64,000 nt of DNA from Lepeophtheirus salmonis (GCF_016086655.4 NC_052132.2:15564805-15628804), one strand, 5' to 3'. Counted from the stretch's first letter, positions 1-12,840 are shown. Translations and numbers: made by a program. The notes: generated from the letters alone by a model not told the origin.

Positions 1-424
1 AAGAAGCAATTTTTAAGGAGGAAAGACAATTGTATTTTTGTTGGACGCATAATGCTCAAAAATTAAGGACCTATATATCACATATTCCAAATATATTCAT
101 GAATATTGAATTCTTGACTCCACACTTGTAAAAAATTGATGAATCTTCACATGAGATTGCTTTACATAAGATATGATTGATAAATGAAAATGCACATTGT
201 TTTGAAGCTACCGTATAAAATACATGTGTATTTATAATTTATTGTATTTAACTGAAGCATTAGTTCCTTTCTATAGTTCATTCATTTGATCCAAGAAATT
301 ATTGATTCATATTTCATATGTATTCATGAATATTGAATCCACACTTTTGGAAGTTTAGAAGGGATTAAAGATGAAGGCACGTTGCTTGATGGTGAACATA
401 CTCTTGAGAAATTACTCTCTAGAA

Positions 425-600
425 CTAGGGGTGTCTGAAGAATTATATATTTGGGGTGGGAGTGGGGGCTGCTTGGTATTTGAAAGGTTTTCAATAATCA
501 AAAATTTTTATTAAATCTTTTTTTTTTGTCGTGCAATAATTTTTCAAAGAATCCTTTATTGCTGGGGGCTACAGACCCTCCTCCCCACCCCCCTATACAA
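425..600. repeat. Repeat family D, small copy
   Basis: AGGGGTGTCTGAAGAATTA on the left and GGGGGCTACAGACCCTCCTC then CCCCACCCCCCT on the right resemble family D margins around a short AT core. Confidence 0.4.
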
Positions 601-973
601 AATCAAGGAGAACTCAATGTGCATGGTTAGATTCACGGTCATTCCTATGTCAGAGTACAATACGGGTAGTCCAGATGAATTGGCAGTAGTGTTGAATCTG
701 TCCTATACTGATTTTCTAATCAGTCTCCCCCTTCAATCTTTCTGTTTATTGGTCCAATCTTTTTTACTATTCAACGGTCCTTTAGTCCTCCGTTCATAGC
801 TATCTTTTACTTCACTCCTAGTTGAGATTGAAGAATATAAAATAAGAAAAAAATAATGAATAATAGCTAATACTTGAGTATTATCATACATTCAAGCTAC
901 ACACTTCATACTTTAAAGTATCTTGTCTCTTTGAAAGAGATTATGCAAAATATCTAAAGGACCTAGTTAGTAA

Positions 974-1490
974 AGTTGTGTCTGCCCTTATATATTTGGT
1001 CCAGTCCAGTCTTTGAACCAGTCCTATCGGTCCTTAGTACTATCAATCATTGGGATAGGTCCTTAAGACCGTCGGTCCTTGGGGCAGTTCTTTAACTGTC
1101 GGTTCTTGGAATTTTTCAGAAGAATATCGATGGTTTACTAAGCCAAATAATATATATTAAATATCTATTAAGATTATAGCACATATTTCATTATAATACG
1201 AACATATTATATTGTTACTTGGTTAAATAATTTATTATTAAATAAGGGAATAATTAAAAGGAGGAAAAACACCCTCATTGACGTCACAAGGGATAGATTT
1301 TACCTTCTTTAAGAACCAAAAGTGGGACCAAGGTCCTTTGTCCAAAATAAGGACTGTTAATTAGTAACACAGTCATTTCAGCTGTTCTGGTTACCATAAA
1401 AGACCGATAAGTACTAATCTTAGGACTGACAAACTATATTTGGACCGGATTTATGGGACTGCAGTATTTTTGACCGATCCAACACTCATT
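974..1490. repeat. Repeat family C (GGTCC-rich MITE)
   Basis: Dense in GGTCC/GGACC words: TTTGGTCCAGTCCAGTC and CTTAAGACCGTCGGTCCTTG on the left, AGGACTGACAAACTATATTTG and GACCGATCCAACAC on the right. About 180-500 bp copies recur at 5720, 18456, 19742 and 48511, with a fragment at 13610. Ends approach TGTGT(C/T)GGTCCTTATTT inverted at the two sides. Non-coding. Confidence 0.6.
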
Positions 1491-1504
1491 TGCAGTTACA
1501 TTTT

Positions 1505-2875
1505 CTACTCACGTAGTTATTTTTATTGTATCACTGTTTCTTTACTCTATAAAGAAACAGAATAACTACCCAAAATCATCTGGTAGTTAGCCAAATTAGT
1601 CAATCATACCAACAGCTATTTAGATCTATCACTGTCATATTATTTCTTCAACATTTTTAAAATAAATTTGGTACATATTATTAAAATCTACATAGTATTT
1701 TATTCGATCACATATGATAATATTACTAGTAATATTTGATTAAAAGAGTAGTTTTGATTAGTTATTATATTATTTCAGTGAAGAAATAGTCAAAATTTAT
1801 TTATATAAATAATAAAATGGCCAATATATATATTATATAAATGACGAGGGATCAACAAGAATGTGTAATCCTGTTCTTTTGGAAACGGAGCAAATGTGAA
1901 GAATAAGTTATTATTTTGTCTATTTATCAAAAAGAACAAATTATGAAATAGCCATGACGTATCAAGGGAGAAGAGGGGATCTACAGCTGACAACAAAATA
2001 CATGGGTCATTCCACGTCAAGTGTACACACCCTCAGAGCATGACCATCACCGATTTTGATGATTTTTTTCAAGTAGCTCAATTTTTTATAAAAAAAAATA
2101 CCTCAAAAAATGCTGAAGAACACAAACTATAATTTATATCTAATCATAATCTTATTTGAATCAAAAATAAAAGTTTGGGTATCTGACTAGAGTATGTTGA
2201 GCCGCTTTTATAGTATATTAATATTCTTCTTCTATATTTAAACTCGTATTTTATATAATATTCATATTTTCTGTGGATTAATAAAAAAATTAGGATTCTT
2301 ATTTAGGTAGTATAACATAATTGAAAATATAATATAAACACGGCTCTTGTTAATGCTCTCATTGGAAGTGATCCCATTAAGATGCCACACTGAATTTTGG
2401 ATATGTTTGAAAACATATATAGGCACATGTTTAAACAAAATTAAAACAAAATCAGGCTTGCTGGTTGCCAGGGGCGCCATTTTGAAGCCCACACAAGAGC
2501 CCCACACTTTTATTTTTCATTCAAATAAGATTATAATTTAATATAAATTATAGGTTGTGTTATTTTGCATCTTTGGATCTAACTTTTGTTAAAATCCAGC
2601 CACTATAAAAGGAATTATGGTCTTTTGAACAACACGGATCCAACGCATTAGGCCCAACTTTGAGCGGGTCTAGAACGGCCCAGGTGAGTCACAGAACCAT
2701 AATATTTCAAACACTCTCTTCTTTCATATAGAGAAGCCAGCTGACCAAAAATCATCAAAATCGGTGATGATTATACCGTTAATTGCAAAAAAGTGTGTAC
2801 ACTTGACGTGGAATGTGACCCACATAGGGTATTTTTGTGTTAGCGAGGTAACAACACCGTATACTATGTTAAAGA
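1505..2875 (-). mobile_element. Repeat family A copy interrupted by a younger element
   Basis: Reverse-complement relative of the copy at 35015. It includes TTATTGTATCAC near 1525, ATCATCTGGTAGTTAGCC near 1575, TGAAATAGCCATGACGTATC near 1945, GCTGACAACAAAATACAT at 1986-2003, and, after an 818-bp insertion, TATTTTTGTGTTAGCGAGGT at about 2830-2850. It is non-coding. The family has no recognisable protein and is probably a non-autonomous DNA transposon. Confidence 0.65.
2004..2821. mobile_element. Non-autonomous DNA transposon with 4-bp target duplication, nested in repeat A
   Basis: The left end GGGTCATTCCACGTCAAGTG and the reversed right end GGGTCACATTCCACGTCAAG form terminal inverted repeats. 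Similarity continues inward for about 65 bases through CATCACCGATTTTGATGATT. The unit is 818 bp and is flanked on both sides by ACAT (2000-2003 and 2822-2825). No transposase was found in either strand. The superfamily is not assigned. Confidence 0.82.
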
Positions 2876-3510
2876 ACGGAAATCCAGTTTAACAAAAGAA
2901 TATAAATATGAAATAACAATATTTACCTTAATCTCGTGTATAATTTGTGTAAAATAAATATTATAGATTAAAAGTAGTATTTATTAGATAATCATTTAAT
3001 AGGAATGTCATAGATAACTATATAACTAATAATGTATACTAGAAGAAATAGTTTAAATTATAATTAATTAAACAAATTTATAGGAAAGTTATTGATATAT
3101 CGAGAAAAAAAAAGAAGTTTACTACAAAAGTCTCAACACTTAACGGTTGGATTTGGGTGGATAATTGGTTTCTGTTTTCTGTGTTCATTCGGCAGATTTT
3201 TGTGTTGATTTTTACTTTTTTAGTTCTTTATTTATCTTTGTTTTTTGGTTCAGATGGAGTAATTGTTTACTACTTACTGTCTCCATTTAACTAATTATTG
3301 GCACATTAAAATAATATATAAGGCTTTTTTTGTGACCAATACTTTTAAAAATAGAATTTAAATATCAAGAAATAGGGTTGAGGTTATATATTTACACGGA
3401 TAAAGAGATTACATAATTTGTAGAAGTTTTTTGGATTAGTAGGTGTCAATTTTAAGCATTAAATTACACAAATATAGTAGGTTAAAAAAATTTTATTGGC
3501 ACCATCAGTT

Positions 3511-4160
3511 CCTCAGAGGCGTTTGCAGGGGGTGGGGAGGAGGTCTATGTAAATTAAAGAATTTTTGCTTTTTACTGAAATATATTTAATATTTGATATA
3601 TATATACTTTTTAAAATTTAATATTTGAAATTTAGTTTAATATTGGACATTTTTTTCCAAAAAACTTATTTTTTTATGAGAATAACTATCGATTTTTGAA
3701 AATTTTCTCTAACAAATTTAATATTTGACATTTTTTTCCAAAATAATTATTTTTTTGTGAACAGCTTTCAATTTGTTGGGAATAATAGCCTTTGAATGTT
3801 TGATTTTTTTTTCCAAAAAATTTAATATTGAAATTTTTTTGTGGCCAGTTTTGAAATTTTTGTGAATAATTTTGAATATTGGAAAAAATTTCCATATTTT
3901 TTTATATATAGCTTTGAATTTTTGTATTTTTTATCTAAAAAATTTGAATTTTTGTATTTATGTTCCAAATAATTTATTTTTTTGAGAATAACTATCGACC
4001 TTTGAACAGTTTAAAAAAAAATCAATTTTTTGTGAATGTACCAGTTAATGTAATGTTTGAAATTTTTTTACCAAAAATTTAATTTTCAAATTAAAAAAAA
4101 AAAAAAATCCCAAAACCAAACTCCCTCTCCCAAATATAATCCTGCAGACGCTTTGTTCAT
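3511..4160. repeat. Repeat family D: AT minisatellite between GGGGCGTC-type ends
   Basis: The left end AGGCGTTTGCAGGGGGTGGG is mirrored on the right by CCTGCAGACGCTTTG. Between them lie about a dozen degenerate 40-50-base units of the form AATTTTTTGTGAATAGCT plus runs of A and T. Non-coding. The open frames crossing it come from low-complexity sequence. Confidence 0.6.
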
Positions 4161-4572
4161 CTATTATGAAAGACATTTTGAATACGGATAAATCTTGCCA
4201 TCATTATTGTCATGAAATATAATCAATATACCCTTATTTAAGTACGGTAATCCAATGTTTTTTAAGTGAATTACTAGTAAAATTTAAGAGCAATACAATG
4301 ATTTACCTAGAACTGTACTATTTATACTTTTAACACATATTAATTTTATACTCAAATTCGAATAAATGTCAATTTCGAGACACATCATTCATTAATCATC
4401 ATAAATGTACACTATAATTAATCAAATATGTCTACATCTATACTTTTTTTGTTTTTATACAACGCTTTACCTCATAAGTAGAACTTAATTTCAATTGTTA
4501 TAGGTGTGAATAATATTATATATATATATTAAATGAGATGTGAGTATGCGTGAGAAAAGTTTTTACTTTAAC

Positions 4573-5445
4573 ATTTAGAGAGTGGTTCATAAAAATCTGA
4601 TAACTTTGAATTTTTAAAATTCAACAAGATATAATCTATTAATAACCAAAATAACTTCAACAAAATGAATACTATAAATAGATATGTATCTGAGCTCTCT
4701 GAATAATTAATTTAGCAATCCTTAGAGGCAGTGATGGCTTCCAGGCGGTGGAAGGCCTGACATCCGCTGCATATGTAGTACTCTGTCCTAGCGCCCCAGC
4801 GCTGGCTGATAGTGTCTTTGAGGCCTTCAGTATTTGGATGAAATACATTGCAGGTCTTGTCCCTAGGCATGCACAAAAAGGATGTAGTCTTGGGTGTTGG
4901 CATCAGAGCTGTAAGGGGCCCAAAAATTTCAAAAAAAGAGTTCAAAATACATATTTAAAAGAGATTTGGAATGGAGGAGATGGGTTTCTTTCAATGCTGG
5001 TGTCAAAAGTAGCCTCTCCAGCTTCACAAGACTCTTTCCAACATCTTTTTTGATAGCTCTCTAGACAGTCTGGTCTGAAAGCTGGAGATATCTTGCATGA
5101 GTGAGCCTTCATGGACATGAGGGGATTGGCCTGGGCTATTTTATTGAACTCCTCCAGGTCCAGTTATGCCTTTTTGACAGAGCCTTTCTTCCTCTCCGAA
5201 GTTTCGGTCTTGGTGACGGGTAGAAGGTGGCCTGGAAGTGTCTAACCGCTTGGAGTGAGCGAATAGAAATTCGTTCATCACGTTCATGTGTCATTTTCTC
5301 GACTTGTACGTGTAAGCTTTATTGTTTTGTAAATAATTATTTATGCTTTCATATATCGAAATATGAATTAATTTGATCACTCAACCTTCATTAATTATTG
5401 AATTAGTAAGTGCATAGATTTCAATGGACCACTAGGTAATATGTA
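4573..5445 (-). mobile_element. Tc1/mariner-superfamily DDE transposon, copy 1 (degenerate)
   Basis: On the minus strand a C-terminal transposase segment reads NVFHPNTEGLKDTISQRWGA, ICSGCQAFHRLEAI and a closing stop near 4712. Further upstream on that strand are helix-turn-helix fragments (AIKKDVGKSLVKLERPLLT, about 4990-5060) and MKREND...ISIRSLQAV (about 5220-5290). The catalytic middle is missing and the frames are broken. The right end, reading inward, is TGGTCCATTGAAATCTATGC and the left end GTGGTTCATAAAAATCTGAT, so short terminal inverted repeats can be seen. The copies at 9760, 46767 and the end at 25330 belong to the same family. Confidence 0.75.
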
Positions 5446-5719
5446 AATCTGAAGGAATAAGCTTTTACAAAAATATGAGAAGGTCGCACTTTTGTACCTT
5501 CTAATTATAATTCAAAGTCATATAGTTACCTTTACTGTATCACACAATCTTTCTTCCAAACTAGAAACAGAAAAAAGGCACAGAATCAATTAGTAGTCAG
5601 CCAAATAATTCATTCTTACCAACTGTTCTTTATCTCTTAACTAATCTTTCGTATTATTGCCATTTTATTTCTCGACAATGTTTAAAATGAATTACATATA
5701 TTTACAAATATATTGAATC

Positions 5720-5972
5720 TGTCAATTCTTATTCTTTTGTTCCAGTCCAGTCTTTTGACTGGTCCTTAAGACTATCGGTCTTTTAGACTTTCAATACTAT
5801 AAATGATTAAAAAAAAAATACAGCTGAATGACGTTTCCAAGGATCGAACTTCATCCAGGTCCAGTTATGCATTTTTGACGTAGCCTGATTGATGATTGAT
5901 ATGCAGGACCTATCTGTACCGGACCAAGACTGAACCAGATGGGACTACAGTCTTCAGTCCTTAATAAAAATA
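5720..5972. repeat. Repeat family C copy
   Basis: GTTCCAGTCCAGTCTTTTGA, ACTATCGGTCTTTTAGAC and TACAGTCTTCAGTCCTTAAT are present. A family A fragment lies just to the left (5510-5660). Confidence 0.55.
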
Positions 5973-5999
5973 GAAGCAAAACTACATTATATTGATATC

Positions 6000-6540
6000 A
6001 GGAGCGTCTACAGGATTATAACTATTTCTTTTTGGGAGGGGGCTTAGTATTCAGATTATTTTTTATTTTATTTGAACAGTTAAACTTTTTGGAAAAAAAT
6101 TTATAAAATTAAATTTTAAATATTGATTTAAAAAAAAAACCATAATAATTAATGCATAACTATTCTTTTGGGATAAAAATGTGAAAATATCACAAGTATT
6201 CTCAAAAAGTAAAGTTTTTAGGAAAACAAATTCAAAAATTAATATCTGTTCCAAAAAATTAAATTTTTTATTGAAAACTCTCAAAAATTCACAGCTATGC
6301 TCAAAAAAATTCCAAAATCCACAGCTATTTACAAAAAAATAAATTTTTGTGACAAAAATTTGAAATATTAAATTTTTTTCAAAAAATTTAAAAACTCCAT
6401 AGCTATTCACAGAAAATAAAATAATTGAAAAGTTAAATTTTGAGGGAAAAAAATATTGAAAAATCAAATTAAATTTCAAATATTTGGTAAAAAAATTACA
6501 AATATTAAATCCAGCCCACCCACTGCAAACGCCCCTCAAT
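6000..6540. repeat. Repeat family D copy
   Basis: Left end CAGGAGCGTCTACAGGATTA, right end CAGCCCACCCACTGCAAACG. The interior has repeated CACAGCTATTCACAAAAAAT-type units. A 163-codon minus-strand frame here is a product of the F/L/K/N-rich repeat. Confidence 0.62.
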
Positions 6541-8419
6541 ATATATTTCAGCATTTTTTTTTATGTGCACGGAAATTATAGAAAAATCGCAACTTGTACT
6601 AAACATATATGTAAATAAATTTTGGCTAAGAATAATAGATTGTAAAAGTTCTAATTTCTTCGTCGTAAAATGCATTAAAAAAATTGTCATTCTAATTGCC
6701 AACTATTAGCTAATCATTTTGATATTTTCAAATTACAAGGACATTATGTATTTATGAGTAATTGCACCCTGGTTACCTTATTATGTACCACAGAATACTT
6801 AAATTTGAGTAATTTTGTTGCAATAGTTAAAAATTAGAACATTAATTATCAATTATCGCTGGAACATTCAATTATTGCATAGTTCCTTATCCACAGTACT
6901 GTAAATCCTTCATTTAAAATGATTCATCTCATTTTTTGGTTGTTACTTATACAAGTTACAACTCATACAAAATAGCAATTTGTCCTTATTTACCAGGAGG
7001 GAAAAAAAAAAATAATTTCCAGTGCTTTTTGAAACGGAGTAAAAGTATAGTTTAACTTGTTACTACTAACTAGATATGGGATTTGTGTAAGAGTGTGAGA
7101 AGGTGGGAGCAAGACAATTGTTATTCTTAAATTGATACCAATGTTAATGTTAGCTGCCTGTTATAGGATTTTGGGCAAAAAAAAAAAAAAAAAAAAAATT
7201 ACTGCAATAGAGAAGAGAAAAAATTAGCATTAGTGCAGGGAAAATATCGTAATTATATTAAAAAAACATGTTTATTTTATTCTATTATGCATTTGAAAAT
7301 AATTTTTACACCAAAGATAGACGAGAATTCTTCTTTTAGAGAGAGAGATGCTAACTCACGCACGCCTGATTAAATTTTGAACAAAAAAGAAGAAAGAGTT
7401 CAACCTTTTTTTCTTTTCTTTTTCCTGAACATTGTTTTTTTCTTTACACATATCCCATCTTTACTTATTATTTTGTTTATATGTTGATAGTAATAAATTT
7501 TGAAATAGTAATTATATATCAAGTGAGACGAGGGAATCGACAGCTGACAATCAAATACATTTTATTTTTAGGTGTTAGCGAGATAACACCGTCATATATT
7601 GAATTGCTACATGAAATTAAATATTCGTGAGGTAAACCACGGAATTACAATTGATAGAAATTTTATTCTAAGAATATTGATCGAAGGTTTTTACTGTTTC
7701 GATAGTATAAACTTTTAAAAAGTTTTCAAAACTTGGATCCGGAAATGTATAATACTATATTCAAATGCAGTAGAGAATGTTTATTGACTTCCTAATGTCC
7801 TCCTCATTTTGTCATGTGATTTGATTCGTATGTTCATATTGGAATATCTTTTATTTTAGTGAAGTAATTATGAGAATACTTCTTTAACCCATTCTTTTAT
7901 TATTTGAACTATGTCCTTCAAATAATAGTCGTAGAAAAGTTTCATTCAACTCTAGGTTTTTTTATTCCTAACTACATACTGTTATTTAGAGTATAGAGAA
8001 CAATTTATGTATATATTCAAATAACTGTCAAAGTTAAATAGAAACATACTTTACAATAGAGGGTATACATTGACGTTACATTTTTTAAAAAGACGCCCCT
8101 TTCTCTAGCACTGAGTGGCAAAACATTTAGCAAGTTATTGACTTGACACAGACCTGTACAGTTTAATATAGGAACCCCGGATAGAAACATTTGATCATCA
8201 ATTGAGCTACCAAATATATATATATCTACGTTATTTCATAATGATTGTCAATTATGCCCATTCAAATAATCTTCAATTTTTACATTAACCTCCTCAAATG
8301 TTCTCTAAATTATATTTTATATATAATTTTATCGTAGCAACTTGTGCAATTTAGTACCGATTGTCAACTTGAACACCAAATAATGATTTTTTCAAATGGA
8401 AAATAAAACCAGATTCTGA
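6541..8419. other. AT-rich region without a supportable gene
   Basis: No frame longer than about 65 codons and no family motif. It holds a pure A run at 7178-7198, a family A fragment at 7440-7600 and otherwise unassigned AT-rich sequence. Confidence 0.5.
7440..7600 (-). repeat. Partial repeat family A
   Basis: GGGAATCGACAGCTGACAAT and GGTGTTAGCGAGATAACACC match the left end of the copy at 35015, reversed. Confidence 0.5.
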
Positions 8420-8960
8420 TTTATTTTATTTAATAAAACCAACACTAGCCTCAATTATAGCCTCTATACGCTATAACTCTTGGCAAATCCTGGTGTTCAT
8501 TCTTGATACAACTGCTAAGTTCGTCATTGGTGTTGCTGGGGTTTCGGTTGGTTTGTTGTTCGATCGTGACGAACAGAAAAAATCTATCGGATTCAGATCT
8601 GGCGTGCTTGAAGACCATAATTCTGGCAGAGTAAAGTTGTCAAAATTGTCTTGGAGCCATAATCTTGCGAACGAAAGTCTCACTGAGACTCAGAGTTCAA
8701 GCAATTTTAGGTTGTAGCTCCCGGCGCAGATTCCAAGGAGGCTCTCTGCCTTTTCCAATTATTTAGAACAACTAATTCGACAATTTGTTCTATTTTTGCA
8801 TAAATGGTGCAAGTTTAACCCATTGACGCTATCTAACATTAATTATTGACAAGAACTATAACGCAAAAAATAGAAAAAAATTAACTGCCTAAGTTCCCAC
8901 GTTTGCCAAAGTGAGCGTGCCAAAGTGGTAGTATTGATAGCTTGTGCACCCTGTATATAT
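8420..8960 (-). mobile_element. C-terminal remnant of a Tc1/mariner-superfamily transposon
   Basis: On the minus strand, ELWSSSTPDLNPIDFF (third catalytic block) is followed by a frameshifted C-terminal tail with RNPSNTNDELS-like and YRGYN-like fragments. The right flank contains GTGCACCCTGTATATATA, consistent with a transposon terminus related in form to the one at 59586. No N-terminal domain was found. Confidence 0.6.
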
Positions 8961-9755
8961 AATATATAATCAGGGTGTCATTATGTTATATTCATATGAT
9001 GTGTACAAGTTGTGATTTTATTCAAGCTGCTGGTATGAATTAAAATCAACAAATGGTAGGGAGCTCCATAAATATATAGTAATTCACTTTCAATGCCAAT
9101 TATAATTTACTTTGGATTTTGGTATAATAATTGGGTAATCGATTAATTTCTACTGTCAATTATTAATTAATAAGTATTTTGTCTTAGATTAGACCATCCA
9201 AATTTCAGTCACAAATAAATCATAAAGACATTTATATTGGTCAAATGTACTGATAGTATCTGATAATTGCTTGTAACTAAAATGGGGTTCTAGAACACTT
9301 TGCTGAATGACAACTTTGCCGAAAATAATATATATATATATGATGATTCATGCTGCAATACAATTTAATTATGTATTAGACTATTCCAATGACAAACACA
9401 TCTTCATAATTTTGAGGTCAGAGATCACCTCGGGATAGATGAATGTCGATCAGAACAGCTTTAACAGATTAGATATAATCGATTGATTCATTCGTATTGT
9501 CCTTTGAATCTCAATTATTGATTTATTAATTGACTTCTTCTTCTCTTCTTTAAACAGTTTTTCTCTTTCCAATTTATTTTTTTAATAAACCGTGAACAGT
9601 TGTTATGATTTTTTTATAATGGCGGTTTGAGTCAACTGTTGAAGCATCCCAATAAGGAAGTGAATCAATTATTAATTAATTAGGACCTAATCATTGCAAT
9701 TCGGGGCAAATGATTAAATATTTTATGCATAAAAATTGGTGTAATATGAATGGGA
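8961..9755. other. AT-rich region without a supportable gene
   Basis: No coding frame and no repeat I could match elsewhere, apart from short TATATA tracts (8955-8970, 9331-9340). Confidence 0.45.
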
Positions 9756-9759
9756 ATCA

Positions 9760-10415
9760 TAATTACATAGTATAGCGGCACGAATCATCATCAAATATAT
9801 TCTTTTTTTTCAGCAAAGTGGCTTTCGGGAAATGTGTGTCTGAACTCTTGTAATCATTAATGTAGCCACCCTTAGCTGCATTCATGGGTTCCAGGCGCCA
9901 GTGGAAGGTCTGGCACCCGCTGCATATGTAGTATTCTGCCATGGCGTTCCATTGCTGGCTGAAAGTATATTTAAGGGCCCCAGTGTTTGGACAAAAGATA
10001 TTACAAACCTTCTCCCTTGACATGCACCCAAAGGATGTAGTCGTGGGGGGATGGCATCAGGGGGGCTGTAGGGGGTGTGTGTGTGCAAAAGTGTCTAAAA
10101 ATAGTTCAAAAGAACTTAAAACAGTCTTGCAAGGTTCTTTAACTCCTCCGGGTCCAGTTTAGTCTTTTTGACCGAGCCATTCTTGCTCTCTAACGTTTCG
10201 AACTTTTTAACGGTGTAGACATTGGTCTAAGAGACACCCAACTGCTTGGAGTGGAGGAATGGAAATTCGTAGATCACGTTCATGTGTCATTTCCCGGTTT
10301 GTACTAAGCTAGTGAGATCAGCCCCCTCCCCGTAACTAACAGTTTCTGCTTAACATATCACTCAACATTAATTAATTATTGGATTAGTAAGTGTACAAAA
10401 TTTGAATAAAACCCC
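9760..10415 (-). mobile_element. Tc1/mariner-superfamily DDE transposon, copy 2 (degenerate)
   Basis: Same family as the copy at 4573. The minus strand carries RVCNIFCPNTGALKYTFSQQ-like sequence, then YYICSGCQTFHWRLEPMNAA and KGGYIND before a stop near 9850. The conserved noncoding end (TCATGTGTCATTTCC at about 10280 and TTAATTAATTATTGGATTAG at about 10370) is present. The middle third of the transposase, including the catalytic residues, is absent. Confidence 0.72.
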
Positions 10416-10984
10416 CGGTACATATGACCCATAAACACAGAGTGTGAATTACATTTATACTCTTCGACGATTTATTTAAAAGATGGCAAAATTGATTTTT
10501 ACAATAATAGAATGATAAATGTATATATTTTATTTGAAAATAGGTATATCTGGGCCAATACAAGTTTCCTAAATCGTATTTAAAGGATCTCAACTATAGT
10601 AAAAATGATAGAGTACCTTAACTCACCACACAAATTTGAATACAAGGCCTATAATAAACTCTAATATATCCATAAAATATAGGGCTGTATTATTTATATG
10701 AATTAAAAAATATACTGGGATTTTATTTTTTTCAATATTCTTTTTATGTATACTTTAGTAGTGTTAAATATTTGAAACGTTTGAGGTCCATTGATGGTAA
10801 CTGTAATGGGGAATAACAATAGGTAAATAAATATATGTATATGTATATACCCGTACATGCTTCTAGACTTACATTTTTGAGTTACCGTTAGGTGTAGGAA
10901 TGTTGGAAATATGGGTACTGGGTAGTTACTACTAACCAACTCCTCTACCTCTCACTTCCAAACAAATTCCAATACGTAAGAGAG

Positions 10985-11870
10985 TAATCTCAGGGGGACC
11001 GCAGGATTAGTATTTTTTTTTTTTTTGCAAAACTCTTTGGGAAAAAAATCAAAAAATAATAGCTTTTCTCAAAAAATTAAAGTTTTTGGAATTTTTTTTC
11101 AAAAATCCACAGCTACTCACAAAAAAATGTCAAAAATAAAGAGCTGTTAACAAAAAATTATATTTCAAAAATTCACAACTATTCACAAAAAAATAATTTG
11201 AAAAAAATAATTTTCCAAAAATTAACCGCTATTCACAAAAATTAATTTGAAAAAATAAAGAGTTATTTTTTTAAAAAAGGTCAATAATACACAACTGCTA
11301 AAAAAATTATTTTTTGGAAAAAAATTTCAAAAATCCAAAGTTTCTAACAAAAGGTTAAATTTTTTGGAAAAAAATTCATAAATGTACAACTACTTACAAA
11401 AATTAAATTTTTGAATAAAAATTTGAAAAATCTAAAGCTGTTTTACAAAAAATTAAATTTTTTGGAAAAAAATATTCAAAAATGCACAGCTGTTAACAAA
11501 AAATTAAATTTTTCAACAAGTTATATTTCTAAAATGTACAGCTATACACAAAAAATTATAGTTTTTCAAAAAAAAATTCAAATATTAAATTTTCTAGTAA
11601 AAAGCAATAATTCGAAAAAAATCGAAAAATCGAAGGCTGTTAACAAAATATTACATTTTTTGGAAAAAAATAATCAAAAATGCACAGCTATTCATAAATT
11701 TTTTTTTTCTTAAATTTCAGAAATAAAGAGCTGTTAACAAAAAGTTATATTTCAAAAATTCACAGCTATTCACAAAAAATTAAAGTTTCTGGAAAAAAAA
11801 ATTAAAATATTAAATTTTCTAGTTTCTATATCCCCTCCAGCTCACCCCTGTGGAGACCCCTTGGCCCTGA
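10985..11870. repeat. Repeat family D, largest array
   Basis: About 800 bases of degenerate units containing CAAAAATCCACAGCTATTCA and AAAAAATTAAATTTTTTGGA. Left margin AGGGGGACCGCAGGATTAG, right margin CCTCCAGCTCACCCCTGTGG. The unit length is near 45-50 bases. Confidence 0.62.
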
Positions 11871-12479
11871 ATATAAAATTTATTTTCATTTTGTCGATAA
11901 TTATGCATGAAGATTTAATCAGGGAACCTCATTGCATGAGCTTCAATTATGACATGATTTATTTACTCTATATTGTGTTTCCAAACTATTATTAATATTG
12001 TTTAGAAAATTGTAGGAGTAATTATTATTAAAAAATTCCTGAGCGGATATCCACATTTATTGAGTGACTATTAAAGGGGAGGCTCATCTTTTCCTCTCAT
12101 TATATTATCGATAATTTGCATTTTTTTTACTTTTGAAAAATGTATATTTTCCATACGTAGTTCACAAATATAGACACACATTGTAAATATTTACTTCATT
12201 GCAAAAATCAATTACATTGTTTTAAATATAACTAATTAGCAAAGGGTGAATAGGGGGAATAGAAACAAAGGTTGAAGGTAGAAAAAAAGAAAAAGAGAGA
12301 CGATGCCACAGACAAAGCTAAATATAAGACTCATCTTTACACGTAAATATTTGTATAAATATTATGTGCATTTTAGAGGCAGTTTGGATTATGGTTACAT
12401 TTGTACTGATAACTGATTCTGAAACAATGAATAATCCAATGTTATTACTACTGGTACATGGGACACATCGTTCCTTATG

Positions 12480-12840
12480 CTGTGTCTTGTAACCTCTTCA
12501 ACCTCTCGTAACCTCGTGCCAATTCTTCCAACTATGGAATTATCATTCAACAACTGTTGGGAATTGTTCACAGCTTGATAAGAACTAATACAAGTTATTA
12601 ATATTAAGAACATTGATTAGGAGAAAAGAGCGGAAATATCAACAGCTGACATCAAAATACACTGTATATTTCTCTACCAGTGAGGTTATTCCAGAACTAT
12701 TGAAAAAAATAACTATTAAATAATAATTCAATTTGGGAAATAATTGGCTAACTACCAACTGATTTCGGGTCTTCCTTCTCTTTCTTTTCGAGTAAAAGGT
12801 TGAGTGATACAATAAACGTAACGACTTGCGTAAGGCAAAT
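12480..12840. repeat. Rearranged repeat family A fragments
   Basis: CAACAGCTGACATCAAAATA near 12640 is the inner left end of family A in reverse. CTACCAACTGATTTCGGGTC and GATACAATAAACGTAACGAC at about 12755-12825 are the right end in forward orientation. Two ends facing outward in this order imply rearrangement or two insertions. Confidence 0.5.

Noticed and set aside
6063..6554. 163-codon minus-strand frame
   Set aside because: It lies wholly inside a family D AT-rich minisatellite; the F/N/K/L-rich translation repeats with the DNA units.
11411..11713. 100-codon plus-strand frame rich in K, N and F
   Set aside because: A low-complexity product of the family D array, with the same repeated peptide phrase in every unit.
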